Of a DNA stretch of 64,000 nt, positions 63,170-64,000 are shown in pieces. Where the stretch lies: the NCBI RefSeq assembly GCF_038396675.1, contig NC_088924.1, positions 32,837,001 to 32,901,000 on the forward strand, written 5' to 3'. Under the pieces are notes generated by a model that saw nothing but the letters and a program-made list of their open reading frames with translations, was not told where the DNA came from and made no database searches. The position numbers and the translations under genes are program-made. Positions within the stretch are counted from its first letter, which is position 1. Each line of letters starts with the position of its first letter. The stretch is from Hydra vulgaris (taxonomy: Eukaryota > Cnidaria > Hydrozoa > Anthoathecata > Hydridae).

Positions 63170-64000
63170 TTAAAATTTTTTAATCTACTTAGTCATGCTA
63201 ATTTTTTTTGTATAAATTTAACCTAGTGAGTGAGTTAAGTTAGTGAGTCTTGTTAAGTTCTGGCACAAAGTCTAGTTTTTTTGTCTTGAATACGTGGAAG
63301 AGGTCCCTAATCATGCATTTTTAAATCTATCCATTGTATGGCAAATGTTTCTGAAAACTAGTAACAGGGATGCACAAAATAATATAAATACCCTTAAAAT
63401 GTAAACATTATAGAAAGTGTTGATTGTTTTATTCATATAAAACACAAAAAAAAAGAAAATAGCCATCATAGTGCTCTTATTTTAGGAATTCCATAATTCC
63501 TAGGCATTCGTAGCTAGTTTTGAAAAATGGCCTGGGATTTGAATTCCTGCTTGATACTTTCTGGGTAGGCTTCCCAGTTTTGGCTTCTATTAACTCCTTA
63601 AAACCTGATTCGTTGATATTGTTTTAAAAAAAAACAACATTTCACAAAAACTTTACCGCTGAACAAAAAATTTGAAAAACTCAAAGTAAAAAGCAACGAG
63701 AATGAGCATTATTTTGATGAAGAAATTTCAAAAAGAACATTGAATACATTGCATGGTTTATATTATATCACAATAAGAAAATTGCAGTTATTCTATTAGT
63801 CGTATTTTCAAAAGTTCTTGTTCAACTTTAGATAAAGGTAACAATAAGATGATAGGAAAGTCTAGATTAACGCATTTAATAATATAGTCGTTTAAATAAT
63901 ATAGTAAATTAATCGAACTAGTTAAAAAATTTTCCATAAAGTACACATGTCACTTTTTCAAGTATTTAAATCAGATATAACACATCTGAAAATATTTAAA
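63170..64000. other. AT-rich stretch, no gene seen
   Basis: No coding segment or repeat recognised apart from GGAATTCCATAATTCC-like small inverted motifs near 63486. Confidence 0.5.

Overview
The window looks like nuclear DNA of a cnidarian, most likely a Hydra species. It is very AT-rich, full of long (TA)n arrays and dense with diverse transposable elements. One ordinary host gene is recognisable. The organism call is inference from base composition, element families and the animal-type fimbrin; no database was searched.

Host gene: twelve exons on the minus strand, between 44682 and 15433, encode a plastin/fimbrin (paired EF-hands followed by four calponin-homology domains, cross-linking actin filaments). 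Splice sites and codon phases join from exon to exon down to the stop codon at 15433, except for one gap of about 20 codons between the EF-hands and the first actin-binding domain. The extreme N-terminus and that linker exon were not found. Introns reach about 10 kb and hold most of the mobile elements.

Layout: 0.06-3.4 kb, a Tc1 fragment and a degenerate hAT/ZMYM1-like element. 3.8-10.8 kb, a pogo-like transposon gene split by a roughly 1 kb terminal-inverted-repeat element, itself split by a 3.6 kb Transib (RAG1-related) element; another short element interrupts the pogo 5' part. 11-14.2 kb, non-LTR and hAT remnants and a SINE-like hairpin unit. 15.4-44.7 kb, plastin, with a Penelope-like element (17.8-19.6 kb) carrying a hammerhead-like motif, a Jockey/CR1-type non-LTR element (19.7-23.4 kb), a Helitron-like GC-rich insert (27.0-27.3 kb), a mariner (30.3-32.0 kb), a Tc1 with a spliceosomal-type intron (34.6-36.2 kb) and a second hAT/ZMYM1-like element (41.9-43.7 kb). 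45-55 kb, fold-back elements, a non-LTR fragment split by a Foldback-like unit, an L1-like fragment and a multi-exon mobile-element-like gene. 55.8-57.9 kb, a structurally complete Tc1 element with an intact 331-residue transposase. 58.1-62.5 kb, a second copy of the 20-23 kb non-LTR family, inverted, with a mariner-like element in its 5' end. 62.5-64 kb, a small TIR element and a 15-bp tandem repeat.

Most interesting signals: nested insertions with readable target duplications; a Transib copy that seems to have lost its third catalytic acidic residue through a small deletion; a near-complete hammerhead fold 3' of the Penelope ORF; a template-switch mutation readable because two copies of one retroelement lie in the window; a recurring population of short, almost perfect palindromes; and tandem (TA)n-plus-motif units at the 5' end of the non-LTR element. 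No new cellular system was identified with confidence.
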